Source: Streptomyces sp. AC558_RSS880 (GTDB taxonomy: Bacteria; Actinomycetota; Actinomycetes; Streptomycetales; Streptomycetaceae). Taken from it: DNA of 41,548 nucleotides. The DNA is taken from positions 1-41,548 of the forward strand of contig NZ_JAGMUJ010000112.1 in NCBI RefSeq assembly GCF_019049255.1, given 5' to 3'. This document shows positions 41,458 through 41,548 of the stretch, piece by piece. Every line of letters begins with the position of its first letter. The first letter of the stretch is position 1. The position numbers were made by a program, and so were the translations under genes. Under the pieces are notes generated by a model. It was given only the letters and a program-made list of their open reading frames with translations, searched no databases and was not told the origin of the DNA.

Positions 41458-41548
41458 TACGCGAGTTCGAAGACTTCCACAACTCCCACCGGCCCCATCA
41501 AGGCATCGCCAACGCCCGCCCGCTACGCCCCTTGCCGAGGCCGATCAG
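41451..41548 (+). pseudogene. Integrase-core transposase C-terminal fragment, runs to the right edge
   Basis: HALREFEDFHNSHRPHQGIA then NARPLRPLPRPI matches the C-terminal end of rve-core (IS481/IS3-like) transposases, probably the same family as 17261-18043. It begins at the truncated IS3 end and may continue beyond the window. Confidence 0.65.

Overview
The sequence is very GC-rich, uses GTG starts and GGAGG-type ribosome binding sites, and carries gene families typical of Streptomyces or a close actinomycete. The density of insertion sequences (IS) and broken genes suggests an accessory region such as a chromosome arm or a large plasmid. No rRNA, tRNA, CRISPR array or replication gene was recognised.

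Layout. 1-2.5 kb: IS6 end, a beheaded LysR regulator, an IS3 element carrying an IS30 tail, and a resolvase scrap. 2.8-3.9 kb: SnoaL-like gene and divergent Rrf2 regulator with three tandem operators. 4-6.3 kb: remnants (resolvase HTH, FAD monooxygenase tail, ISL3, frameshifted ATPase, SDR tail). 6.6-7.5 kb: secreted alpha/beta hydrolase. 7.7-9.9 kb: IS6 copy abutting a broken Tn3 transposase. 10.1-14 kb: TetX-like FAD monooxygenase, DHA2 efflux pump and TetR regulator. 14-18.1 kb: stack of IS3, IS701, IS5 and integrase-type elements. 18.2-21.4 kb: TetR regulator divergent from an SDR gene and a second FAD hydroxylase. 21.7-25.4 kb: broken GNAT and DUF4238 genes, then a MarR/epoxide-hydrolase pair flanked by two inverted copies of one IS5-type element. 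25.4-27.9 kb: SDR/MarR pair and an IS5 element. 28-30.2 kb: CitE-like pseudogene, IS6 copy, possible BRCT tail. 30.2-32.3 kb: MmyB-like XRE regulator and divergent SDR. 32.3-36.6 kb: MBL-fold remnant, a small RHIM-like-motif protein split by an NF041680-type transposon, itself split by an IS1182 element. 36.6-38.6 kb: tiny membrane protein and exported serine hydrolase. 38.6-41.5 kb: aldo/keto reductase and IS1380 scraps, a DUF6461 gene, a NucA/NucB-like pseudogene and a partial IS3 element.

How it works together. The intact non-mobile genes fall mainly into self-contained modules in which a small regulator is transcribed away from one to three redox, hydrolase or efflux genes (Rrf2/SnoaL, TetR/DHA2+TetX-like, TetR/SDR+FAD hydroxylase, MarR/epoxide hydrolase, MarR/SDR, XRE/SDR). 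Four of the intergenic gaps hold clear inverted repeats and a fifth (TetR/DHA2) a shorter one. The inferred theme is inducible detoxification or antibiotic modification in a region repeatedly reshuffled by IS elements.
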